A program made the translations under genes and the position numbers. Below the pieces are notes generated by a model. The model was not told the origin of the DNA and ran no database searches. It saw only the letters and a list, made by a program, of their open reading frames with translations. From contig NC_092574.1 of the NCBI RefSeq assembly GCF_037975245.1, positions 14,653,213 to 14,717,212 on the forward strand: a stretch of 64,000 nt of DNA, given 5' to 3'. Position 1 is the first letter of the stretch; each line of letters opens with the position of its first letter. Below, piece after piece: positions 9,574 to 20,579 of the stretch. This DNA is from Apostichopus japonicus. Taxonomy: Eukaryota; Echinodermata; Holothuroidea; Aspidochirotida; Stichopodidae.

Positions 9574-12500
9574 ATGAATCGAAAGAAGAGGTGAGATACC
9601 CTGAAAGTTTCACAAAATAGTCAATAGGTACTAGAAAACTGAAGTAAAATCTTGTCACTGAATCAAACTTAAAGGAATTGTCTGGTGGAAGATTTTGATA
9701 CATTGTCTTTGTAGTTATTATTTTTCTCTTTCTAACCATGTAAAAATTGTCCCAATTCGACGTTTTCTTCTTGTAGAAATCTGGTTTTCAAATTCACCAG
9801 TTTCTCACCAAAAGTACCGTTTGTTCGAACGCTTCAATATGGTGATTGACGTAGTGGTTGCAGATAGGCAAAACAGGCGACTTGAAGTTAGCACTCCCAA
9901 TTCCGCAGCAAATAAACTCACGTGTAAGCACATTGGATTGCCTCATATATATAACGTACATATTCGCGAACGTATATACTACGATGCTCAGTTGGTGTAC
10001 TTGTATAGCGTTACACATAGTACACTCACACTCAAACCACAGTTCATTAACTGTTCTTCGAAATCGCTGAAATAAAATTCACGGATCAAATTAACAGTAA
10101 AAGGAAACTTGTAAAGTATTCGTTAAACCGGAAGATGAAACTTGGCGGAATCGATGTCATCGCAGAACTGTCCGATTGTAAACGTTAGAGTAGGCTATAC
10201 ACGCGAACATTCTTCGCGCTGGAGCTGGATACCGCGATGTGTAAACAACGAAGAGCCTGCTGTTAAAACTTATCCTGTGTTTCACAAAGACCACGAAACC
10301 ACCGATCTACTACATATATGGCGGCTTAAGGAGTTTTTTAAATCATATCTAATTTATAAGAAATTTCACCGGAAATTAGTGAAGAAATTGATCGAATCGT
10401 TGTCAGAGCAGAATGTAGCACTGAGAAGCTTAGGCTTCGCAGAACTGTCCGATTGTCAACGTTTGAGTATAGCCTACATGCGAACATTTTTCGCGTTGGA
10501 GCTGGATAGCGCGATGTATAGCCTGAACAACTCAGAGTCTGCTGTTAAAATTTACCTTGTGTTACACAAAGACCACGGAACCACCGATCAAGTACATGGC
10601 GGCTTAAGGAGTTTTTGAAAACATATCTAATTTTAAAGAAATTTCACCGGAAATTAAGGAAGAAATTTATCTGTATACAAACGCTGTTTTTGTTGTGATT
10701 ACCCTATAGGTACTGTGCGGAGGGTGGGTTATGACGCAATCTGCTATGGCAGAGCTGACGTCACGTATTGTACTGTTCAAATCATATTTGAAATGTCTAT
10801 CCATAACGATTAAAAAATCGTTTCTCTGTCAAACGCAACATTAGCGTTCTCATACTTTGACAACATGTTTGGAAAATTATTTACTATTTTTTAAGCTAAC
10901 TTCTTTGGGCCACCAGACAATCCTTTTAATTAGGACAGGCCTAGCCATAACTTAGTTACTAAAGTCTAGATGTAGTAAGGTTGCCAAACTTAGAGTTAGA
11001 CATAGCTTTTGTAACGGGATATGTCACAGTGGAAACATTTTACATTTATTATCATTTTTTTTAATTATTGTCATCTTTAAAGAGGGTAGTCCTGCTCAGT
11101 GCAGAAGCACTGCTTTCCAGAGGAGCCCTCATTTAACATATTATACCACAAAAGTGTGCATAGCTGGGTTGTGTATTCAGCACATTTGGCCTTTGCTTCT
11201 AACCATGTTAGAGTGTTTCACTAGTGAAGGACTATTGCCAAACTGTATTAATGTCATTTTACATATATTCTTGTTTGGAGGAAAACTGATCACCAGAGTC
11301 TAAATGGAAAGTGTTATGTGTCATTTCAGTCACAACAATCGGTTTTAAGGTAACTATATAGGATTTCCCATGACACTGAAAACTTTGAGAAATGTTTGAG
11401 GCACCCATCAGTAATAAAGTGACTTCAATCAAATTGTATTTTTCTTTCCTCTTTTTCTTTTCCCTTGTGAAAAGTACAAAGATTAAAAGGAAGATGTGGG
11501 ATGTAGCAAACATGGAAGCAGCTCTTGCAGTTGTTCGCAAGAAGGAGATGTCCATTCGTCAAGCCAGTCGAACTTTCCATGTACCCCTCACGACCCTTTC
11601 GGACAGGGTATCGGGTAGAGTATCAAGGGACACACCTGGTCCCGATCCAGTCCTTACAAAAGCTGAAGAAAGTAGGCTGGCAGAGTGGATTCTTAGCATG
11701 AATAACATTGGTCATGGTCCAACACGTGTACAAATCTGTGAAACTGTCAAGCAGATATTAGATGCCAACAAACGGCCGAACCCGTTCATAGACAATTTGC
11801 CAGGTCGTGGGTGGTATGCAAGCTTCCTGAAGAGACACCCAGAAGTCAGAGAAAGTTATCGTAACTCTACCAGTCCCTGTACTCCTACATCTAGAAAGAA
11901 ATTGGACAAGTGGTTCAAGGAATACCAGGAGACTGTCAGTCGATTAGGTATTGGCGACAAACCGCATCTGATCTGGAATTTTGGGGAATTGATCCTTCCA
12001 TTGGATCCTGACATCGAGTGGGCGACTAATCCATCCTCTGGTCTTCTTCAAGGAGAGAACGAGAGCTCTAAAAGGAGTAGGAAGAACGTTCCAACGTTAT
12101 GTGCAATTTCAGCGGCGGGAGCCGTTATACCTCCATCTCATTTGCTTCAGAAGAGTAGCAACCACAATTGGCGGGAGGCTGTCCCATGCACTTACCATAT
12201 GCAGCATTCTTCGGGTCAAATAGACTCACATCTATTCCAGCTGTGGCTTTTATGTCATTTTACTGAACATGCTCCAAATGAACGACCGATCCTGATGCTT
12301 TTCGACGGTCATTCATCATTTGTAAATAAATCTACCAAAGCAAGTGCTCTGGATAATGAGATTGAGTTTTTGTGTCTACCTCCTCATTTAGTCAGACAGC
12401 CGATCGACGGTGGACTCTTCAATCCACTGAAGATAGATTGGTTGAGAAATGTTGAAGACTTTAAGATTGCAAAAATGCACAAAAGAATTAGGGTAAAACA

Positions 12501-13650
12501 TTTTCCTGCAATCTTCAAAAACACTTGGGAAGATTCTCTAAGGTTAAGTCATTTTTTTGATGGGTTTAGAAAAACTGGCATTTTCCCTCAAAATAGGGAG
12601 TTTGTAGGTCCAGTACAGAAAGAATTGGGATCCAACAGTGTTTCACACATGTGTATTTCTAATCCCCTAGTTTCAAAGACAGTCATTCTGAAAGCTTTGG
12701 AAGATGCCATGCCAGCCATACAGGTGGCACTCTTCGAGAAACAATATGCACGAGGGTTTCAAAGCAACGATCCCTTGTACTTGACTTGGAAGAAACTGAA
12801 ACTTCACTCCTCGGCAGGAGCAAGGTCGGAGGAGAGCTCTTCGGAGAGCAGCTCTGATTCAGATGAGGAAAGCAGTAGCGAGGAAGAGGATGATTTTGAA
12901 GATGGCGAGATAGATGCCATTGCTCCGTTAGATTCTCAGAAAATCGAAACGGCAGCTTACGAAGAAGTCCAATCTCAAGGTTATCATAACGTGATAAGAA
13001 TAAAGAGGAAGAGAAAAGAAACGCAGATTGCTAGGTGCGATGAAGAAAGGCTCGGTGATGAGTTGATTCCCCGACAACTACATAAATTTGAGACTGACAA
13101 CGAAGAAGCAAGGTACTTGCATATGATTGATGGCGATAGTGACAGAGTTCTACCGGTAACCATCACAACTACTGCACGGTGTAACACCGAAGAAGCAGTC
13201 GCGCAAAGGCATCCCTTATCAAACGTTATGGTCTCTTCAGAGGAGCATGTTGTCATGGAAACAGATGGCCGTGCCCTCTTGCCACCGTCCACAAACTCCT
13301 CTTCATTCCCTCATCCGGATGACAAACAATCTATTCCAGTGGAAGATTCACCAGTTTCTATAGACACCTTGAAGGAGGAGAAACATGACCAGCAGAGGTT
13401 ACAAGACGACGAAGCACAGCTCTGCATAGTTCCTGGGGAGGTATATTCCTCCCCGATACAGCTTAGCGATACCAATCTGGTCCAGAATGGTAGACACCAA
13501 GCCCAGAACTTAGTTACGTCAGATGTCACAGCCACAGAGAACGAAGCTGCCGATGCCCTAGTAACAGTGTCCATGTTAGACCCAGAGTCACTAAAGGTTT
13601 TAGATGGCAACTTTGATGTAGCATCTGCTGTTGAAGTTGTTAGTTCATAA
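9574..13650 (+). CDS. Pogo/CENP-B-like transposase-derived nuclear protein
   Basis: Model: exon 1 9574-9590 (start MNRKK, donor AG|GTGAGA) joined to 11475-13650 after a pyrimidine-rich acceptor; phase matches and gives about 730 residues. An acceptor at 11489 also keeps frame. Residues ~13-60 form a psq-type helix-turn-helix (MEAALAVVRKKEMSIRQASR). A CENP-B-type HTH follows, with GRGWYASFLKRHPEVR. The DDE_1 domain then has HLIWNFGELI, LMLFDGHSSF, LCLPPH and QPIDGGLFNPLK. The first catalytic Asp of the NxDE motif is Gly (codon 11983-11985), while the second and third Asp (12304-12306, 12406-12408) remain. A Ser/Glu/Asp-rich acidic stretch is at about 12828-12919, followed by a long C-terminal tail without stops. 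No flanking terminal inverted repeats were seen. This suggests a domesticated DNA-binding protein rather than an active transposase; its target is unknown. Confidence 0.82.
10161..10669 (+). repeat. Direct tandem duplication in the pogo-gene intron
   Basis: Copy A 10161-10392 and copy B 10438-10669 share CGCAGAACTGTCCGATTGT, GACCACG.AACCACCGATC and AATTTCACCGGAAATTA at a 277-bp offset, with perhaps 80-85% identity by eye. A weak open frame crosses both copies but no domain is recognised. It may be part of a promoter/UTR or an old element. Confidence 0.7.
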
Positions 13651-16600
13651 TCTCGAATGAAAGATACTGAAGGCAGATATTACAAACCATTCCTATTCTT
13701 AAAGGTCATCAGTGCAGTCCCCAAAAAATATGCTAGAGAGTCAAATAATGGTCACACATGTTCCAACTTCAGATTAAGTTTAAACCTTTCTTGACAGTAT
13801 TTCTCCTTACACATTATTCCCTAAAGTCCTCACAGCCTGGGAAAATTTGGAGAGTCAAAACGGGCAGGATGAAATTTTTTTGTGGTAAGCAAAATATCTT
13901 GTGACAATGTTGATGACCCTTTAGGAGAATATTCTAGTGGCAGACCATATATGGAACAAGTATGTGTTTGTATATTTGAAACCGCAATGAGTCTGACGTC
14001 CTAGCACATTGAAAGAAATTTCCAGCCTCAACCAGGATTCAAATCCTGGCATCCTGCTATATATGTAGATGTGCCTTAATTACCAACTGAGCTATAGACA
14101 CTGATATTATGTCCAGAGATTATAAAAGTAGTTAAAGGGAGAGGTAGTCCTTTTAAGGTAGGCCTCACCAACAATACTAGTCCTGCTCGGTTGGATTATT
14201 TGCCTTGCACTGGAGATCAATCATGATGACGCTATCCAATTCAAAGTGATCTTGATTTATCTCTACTTTTAAAGAAGTATTGGCCCAAAATATGCTAGTA
14301 AGTCAGATAATGGTCACCCATTCTAAAATGTCAACAAACATGTTACTGGCCTTCTAAAAGCAGTTATCCACATCAAGTAATTTAGTTGTCGAGTTAATAA
14401 TCTTCGATGGCTGAGAATACTATGGAGGAACAGAGCCTGTAGGAATGTACTTTCGTTTTGAAATCTTCCAGCTAAAATTTTGGGGCAAATACTAATGATC
14501 TTTAAGATGCCGGTGAAGGGAGATAGGGGACCACCAGATTATAGCAAAATAAATGCAAGCTGTAGTCGTAAATGCAACTTTCTGTAAGGACCTAAATGTC
14601 AAATAATTTTACTACAAAAGTTGTCATATTGTTGTATTATATCATACTGTAGACCAGAGTCCATCTCTGTTTTATTAAATAAAGCAATTAATTGAATTAG
14701 GAAATTTTACAATCAAGTTTCATTTCAATGTTAATACTGTTGATAATTTTTATTGCAAACACATAACAGCTATGATCAGTGATGATCTTAAACATAATAT
14801 ATTTTCTCTTTGTGATGCAAATATTGCCTGAACATTATTCGTATGCATTCTTTGTAATGGAGCATTTAGTTTATATGTGAACTGAAGAAGAAAAAAAGAG
14901 GCCCACCACTGATAAGTTATTTATGCAGAACACTTTTCTGGTTAAGAGTGAAGCGAAATGAAAGAGCGAAATGTAATAAAATCTTCTGATGCAAATTCTT
15001 CATTTTGTGACGAATCTTTTATCGAAGTAGACAAACATTTCATTTAAGCAGCTTTTTGTGGTTGGTCAGAAGCTCTATCAAATGTACGGAATAATGCTAA
15101 AATGTTAAGCTATTAGACAAGCTTTCCAGGGTCTTGTTTCTGCTTCAATTGTGGGTAAATCAGTGAGGGAGTTTTTAATATTTTAATCATCCAGATATTT
15201 TACCATACGAACATTCATGACGTATGAGAAATTACAAAACAATTCATAATCTAAAATGGAATTTAAGTACTGAAAAAAATTGCCTATTTCAATAAGATAA
15301 TGATACCAAATGGTATTGATCCATTATGAAGAACCAGTCAAAAGGTGCTTTATGATTCTAATCGATTATTATTAACATCAAACAGAAGTAATCAGCAGGG
15401 GGTGAGGAGCTGGAAGGAAGGCTGATGTTCACAGGGACAGAATGAAAAGGAAGACAAAAAAATACAGGTAGATGATGCAAGTATGCTTTCTTTTTATTAT
15501 ACAAGTTCAAATAGATGACATCTGTTTTGTTATCTTAGCATCAACTATTCCTGTTTCTCAATAACATGAACTCATGAATGCCTGAGTTAATTAATTTCAA
15601 CAATAATTTCATGCTCATTTAGGCTACTTAATTGCAGTACTCATGGTAGATACTAAATGGAAGTATTTCATTAGTGTAAAGACCTATGTGACCACAGTTT
15701 TTACCATACTTCAGGATTTAGAAGACAGTTTTTATATGATCTACAAGAGAGATTAGTGTGACCTAATACAAGGACCACATGAGGTGAAATGAATGATTTT
15801 TTCCTTGTCGTAGGCCAGATCCCAGCAGAACTTTAACAAAACGTCTAGTCAGTAACCTTCATTAGTTCACCCAGTGATGGACCAAGTCCTGACCTGTGTC
15901 ACCCAATCTCTAATGTGAGAAGACTCAAAACAGACGTGTCAAAATTTTTCGCAGAGCTCTTAGATTGACTTGAGTCATGAACTTGACTTGAGTCAGGAAA
16001 ATTAGTGGTAATGACTTGACCTCAAAATTAAAGTGACTTGTTACAATCATTTGCTGCACCTCTGGAGATGACCCACTGGATCTGTCATATAGTTAACCAA
16101 CCCCACGGTTTTCATATCCTGATAGAAGGCTATTACGAAGTACAACTTGTAGCAGTTATGAGTCTATGAATGACACCTGAAGGTAAAGTTTACCTTCCTC
16201 TACCTCCATAGAATGATTGGTAGATACTGAAGGTCTTTCTACTTCTTTCATACAAAATCAGATCAAGTAGGCTTAAAGAAGAAAAAAAAAACACAATAGG
16301 AGAGGTTATGAAGTGCACTAACGGTGACAGTATTTGACCGAAATTTGAGAATATTATAAACGCTTTAATAACTCCCCCCTCCCTGGAAATCATGACAAAT
16401 TATTTCCACCGACCAAAGGGTGTGTTAGGCATTCATATTGAGATAATTGAAAGTCTCATATAGGTGAGGGGGGGGGGGGGGATTATATGTTTGTTTTGAG
16501 ATGGCGGAAAAACCCTACAATTTTGATGTCGAGTGACACATATTTCAATTTTTGGGGAAAAAACTGATGACCTAGAAATATTGAAGAAAACATTAAATTT

Positions 16601-16904
16601 GATTATTGACATTTCTTCTCAGCATTCACAGCATTTTCCTTTTTATATTCAACTGGGACTGCATTAGATATGTGTTAAGAAGCAGTGCAATACATGACAC
16701 ATAGCTTTCGCAATTGCCATTGATGTCCAAACATGTGCAGCATGGCTTGAAATGTCATCAGGACTAGTGTTGTCTTTGGAGAAATAGGAACAGCTGAAGC
16801 TAATCATAAATGCATGTTTGGCTTCTTTTGAACCAACTGAAATCAATTCTTGCAGACAACAGTTATGTTCATAAACAAACCAACAAACAAACATCCAATT
16901 TAAG
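13651..16904. other. 3' UTR of the pogo-derived gene and intergenic DNA
   Basis: An AATAAA at 14678-14683 could end the plus-strand transcript. The rest is A/T-rich with a tRNA-like repeat at 14025 and a 13-base G run near 16468-16480. No exon is supported. Confidence 0.4.
14025..14099 (-). repeat. tRNA-derived sequence (tRNA pseudogene or SINE head)
   Basis: On the minus strand it has an A-box-like TAGCTCAGTTGGTA and a T-arm CCAGG-ATTTGAA-TCCTGG (14032-14049). The acceptor strands GTCTATA and TTGAGGC pair poorly and the anticodon arm is degenerate, so it is not a functional tRNA. Confidence 0.6.
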
Positions 16905-16910
16905 TTTATT
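16905..16910 (-). terminator. Poly(A) signal for NDUFA2
   Basis: AATAAA on the minus strand, 15 nt past the NDUFA2 stop codon. It is an unusually close but plausible 3' end signal. Confidence 0.4.
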
Positions 16911-16925
16911 AGTGTCTGATGGTCT

Positions 16926-18895
16926 TTACAGTGGTTTGTTCGATAAATCTTGTATTGCCTGATCAACTTGTTGGCTGCTCATGTTGGAGAGAGGTGCACT
17001 TAATTCACGTCCAAATTCTGTTGAGAAAAATAAAAGGTGATGCCATTAAAAACAAGAATGCAAAACACAAAGATTGTGAAATTTGATGACCAAGCTTGTT
17101 GATCTTTCAAATATCTGTCATTTAATTTGGGCATAATCCTTAACAGTCAAATGAGAATATATTCCTTTATTGGTGCACAACTTTCGTTAGTAAAGTGTAC
17201 TGTGCTTTCAACACTGGACAATTTTTATCAGATGATCAAAGTAAATTGCATTGTGCTGTTACATTTAAAGTTTACCATTATATCTGACCTCTTTTTGAAG
17301 TTTGTTTGGAAAAATAAGGAGTAAGAGAATTCGGCCATGTAGAAACAGCATTAGGAAACAAAGACAATTAACCTAGATGCAAGTTCCTGCACCCTAACAT
17401 GATTCCAAACTTGTTTCCTCTAATCTCATGAAATGGACTGCTAAATACTTTATCAGCTTTGTGAAAATATTGAGTCAAGTTCTACCCAGGTTTGAGTTAT
17501 TATTCACCTTGTACAGTAGAAAACATGAGTGTGAAAATGTCACTTAGTCATTAAGTCCAAACATTTTTATTTAAGAAGGAATCAGAAAGACTAGCTTGAT
17601 ATAGGTAATGCTTACCATATCTTGCATAGACAACAGGATTAATGTTACTGCATTCTCGTATGAGAAAAGGAAACTTTGGATTTGATTTCTTCATGTCCAC
17701 ATAATGTTTTTCAACCCAGTCTCTGAAAGGAAAAGCAAAACAATCATAAATTTTCAGAACTCAATTTTACGTTCACATTAGCCTAAATTGACCAAAGCAC
17801 AACATGAGAAAGAAAGATCGCATAACACATAAGGATATATCCATTAATGTTATTTTTGTACACCGCAGCTTAACTTTAGTCTGAGATGCTTTGTAGAGTA
17901 AGTATTAAACACTTTACCACCGGACTATAGTTCAACTTTGTCTGAATTTGCAACTAACTTTTAAAGTAAAGCTGTATAGTCTGTCATGTTAGTTCAAAAA
18001 CTCGCACCAGCAGTGGCAAAGATGAAATTTTATTTTCAAAAGGAACCAGTAAAGTACATTAAGTTCATGGGACAAACATATAGCCTAGATTAAACTGATG
18101 ACTTCCTTATAGCAATCCTCCAAAGATGTCTGCTCAAAGTGACACAGATTTGTTATTTGGACTGAGGAATACCTGTTTGTATGCAAATTTTACCATTCTC
18201 CAGACAATGATTATTGAAATTGTCTGTTATTAACCATAGCTGAAATTTGAGCAAACAAAATGGGATGTCATAGTTGCACACTGACAACACAACAATACAT
18301 GCAGTGCTATATGTATGACTTCACACCTGTTTCTTGTTGTTCATTCTCTGAGCAAATCATGATAACTTTGACGTTACATTGAAAACGTCCTATAGAGTTC
18401 GAAGACAAGTTTAATCAAGATGCTTTGGATAAATTTATCTTAACATTAACAGAAAAAATTAGGCCGAGGTTAGGCAATCCATGAGGCCTGACAAGTGTGT
18501 GTCTAGGCTAGAAAGAATACAAATACCAATGATAATTTCCAACACCATTTGTGTGGCACGATCAAAACACTATTAAAATGATTGATGCACCATATTATTA
18601 ACGTAGACCCAGGCTTGCCTAAGCATATAATGCTTAGACCTACTGCAGGCCCTATATGCTGTTTTTTCTCTCGTGAAATTGGGTCTAGCGTGATTAATTG
18701 AACAGTATATATCGCAGAGCTTAAGTTTAAGTTAACGTTGCAATTAGAATAGCACATTTAATTGTTGACCAAGTCAATAAACAGTGTCATATCAGCAAAC
18801 CTGGTTCCTTGACTTGACGGAGAACGTTGGCATAAATGAATTCTCAGCTCTTTCAAGTGCTGGGGAAGCCGTCTGATAGCGTTTGCAGCCGACAT
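16926..18895 (-). CDS. NDUFA2: NADH dehydrogenase [ubiquinone] 1 alpha subcomplex subunit 2
   Basis: Accessory subunit of respiratory complex I at the matrix arm; thioredoxin-like fold. Three exons: 18801-18895, 17616-17722 and 16926-17017, with GT-AG borders and phases 2 and 1 that rejoin exactly. The product is 97 residues against 99 in human. Exon 1 gives LKELRIHLCQRSPSSQGTR, matching the conserved REIRIHLCQRSPGSQG block. Exon 2 gives RDWVEKHYVDMKKSNP, then PFLIREC and ARY. Exon 3 gives EFGRELSAPLSN and the C-terminal helix. The family's Cys in HLCQ and the Cys in IREC are both present. The start at 18893-18895 matches the family N-terminus; an in-frame ATG 51 nt upstream (18944-18946) is less likely. 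Confidence 0.95.
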
Positions 18896-19725
18896 TTTCG
18901 ACAAAGTTCGTGTTCGTTGACTCTGCACCAAAAAGTAGACAGACATTCAACGTTCATTCAATTTCATCATAGCGCCACCATTCAAACACATCAGACTGCA
19001 AGCTCCCCTCCCCACCCATCATAGCTCGAGCTCATCACCAAGAACTTTGCATGCAACTGTTATCTTCTCTGTTTAGCTCCAACCTCTCCCCTTCCACCTG
19101 TTGGTTTCTTTCTTCTCTCCATCCCTTGTCTACTAATCCTCTTACATCTATCTCTTTTGTGTTCACCTAGTTCATTAACCTGTCTGTATTCTGTGTGTGT
19201 ATTTGTCCCTTCTGTTACTGTAACTTGTCATTCAGCCTCTGAAGAAGATCCTGCTAGGATCGAAACGTCAGGCCCTCCTACTTTTACACATTTTCTCTGT
19301 TTGAAATGTTTTTAGTTTCCATCGCATCATTGGTTCTTTGAAAATGTACTTAGCTTGATCCGATTTTTTTGTATTCAACAGTTACAAGCCGTACATATTC
19401 TGTCAAAATTATGAAAGTGCTTTAGAATGTGTAGGCTACATAGTTTTTTGTTTGATGAAGTTGGTAAAGATGTCCATGATGGGGGCCTGCATAGTAAATT
19501 TTGGGAATTGATTGTATGTGAAAATGCTCTCAGCGGATGATACTAGAAATATTTACATTAATTAAATCAGTATGCTGCCTGTTCCAGATGTATCACTTAG
19601 ATTCCAAATTTGAGTTAAAATGTTTAATTGGAAGCCACCCGATGTGTAAGTTGTAACCCATAAGCTCTTGCGGGTTTCTCCCACATTTGTGGTAGCTTTA
19701 GCATCGTAAAAATACTACCGCTGAT
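18896..19725. other. Region 5' of NDUFA2 with Penelope-like LTR remnant
   Basis: Contains a pyrimidine-rich stretch (19060-19200) followed by a mini-hammerhead motif at 19235-19273. I suspect a solo Penelope-type pseudo-LTR between NDUFA2 and UBE2K. No coding exon seen. Confidence 0.35.
19235..19273 (+). ncRNA. Mini-hammerhead ribozyme candidate (stem-III-less)
   Basis: Stem I GCCT (19235-19238) pairs with AGGC (19270-19273). Core CTGAAGA at 19239-19245, one bulged A, stem II GATCC/GGATC (19247-19251 with 19257-19261) with loop TGCTA, GAAA at 19262-19265, then CGTC. A15.1-C-G-U gives a two-pair stem III with no loop, so it could only fold as a dimer. This agrees with the small hammerhead variants associated with Penelope-like elements. 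Confidence 0.55.
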
Positions 19726-19726
19726 T

Positions 19727-19751
19727 ATTATTATTATTATTATTATTACTT
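19727..19751. repeat. (TTA)n microsatellite
   Basis: About eight ATT units. Confidence 0.9.
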
Positions 19752-20579
19752 TAAGACGGGCTTCAATCCCCATTTCTTTGGCAACACACATTTAAACTAC
19801 ACTTCCTACTTTCAATTTGCTGCTTACATAAGCTTTTCCAAAGTAACCGTCCCCTTTGATAGGTAGGTATATGCAGAGAATTTAGAGGGGCTCCGGAAAA
19901 TATGTATTATTATTTAAAGGAGAGTGCAAAAATGGGGCTTGGGGATATAAATGACCCGGTAAGCGATATGGCTCTCGACGCCTCGGATTGCAACGGAAAT
20001 GAAAACTGCTCGTATATATTTGTTTCAAATGTAACTCACCGAAAAATAGCAAATTCCCTACTTTCTGTCATTAATTTGAACAACATACCACGCACATAAG
20101 GAGTACATAAGGAATCCTTTAAGTGTCAAAATTAATACAATCCGCCAGTTAATTTAATTTGATTTGTTAATTTATGCAAAAATTTAGTAATCTGAGTATT
20201 TTACTATATTCCGTCATGTTAAAACGATAAACAATACCAAGAACATGTCGTGAACATGAAATGGAATCTTTTTCAAGTTTTAATTTTGAGGCCTCCGTAG
20301 GGATGTCACTGCGCCGACTGCAAGATGCAGGGCAGCCTTTGCAGCAACGTATGTCCATATAGTTTGTACTAACTTAGCCTAGCCTACATTAAATTCATCA
20401 TTATAAGTGTTAGGCAAATCTAACGTTTACATTCGAAAGTCACAAATTCAGTAGCCTAGCCTTACTGGTCACCGTTAATTTCATCGCGGAATGTGGTGAC
20501 GCTTGTTACTCAAAGAACTTCGGTGACCCTAGCTGAAAAACTTTGTTGTTTCTTATAGTGATGGTCTGTAGCAAGCAAG

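Noticed and set aside
10142-10618. 158-codon frame over the tandem duplication
   Set aside because: Internal homology comes from the DNA duplication; the two copies diverge with frame disruption at the end and no family is recognised.
14025-14099. Functional tRNA gene
   Set aside because: Acceptor stem mismatches and no proper anticodon arm; kept only as a tRNA-derived repeat.
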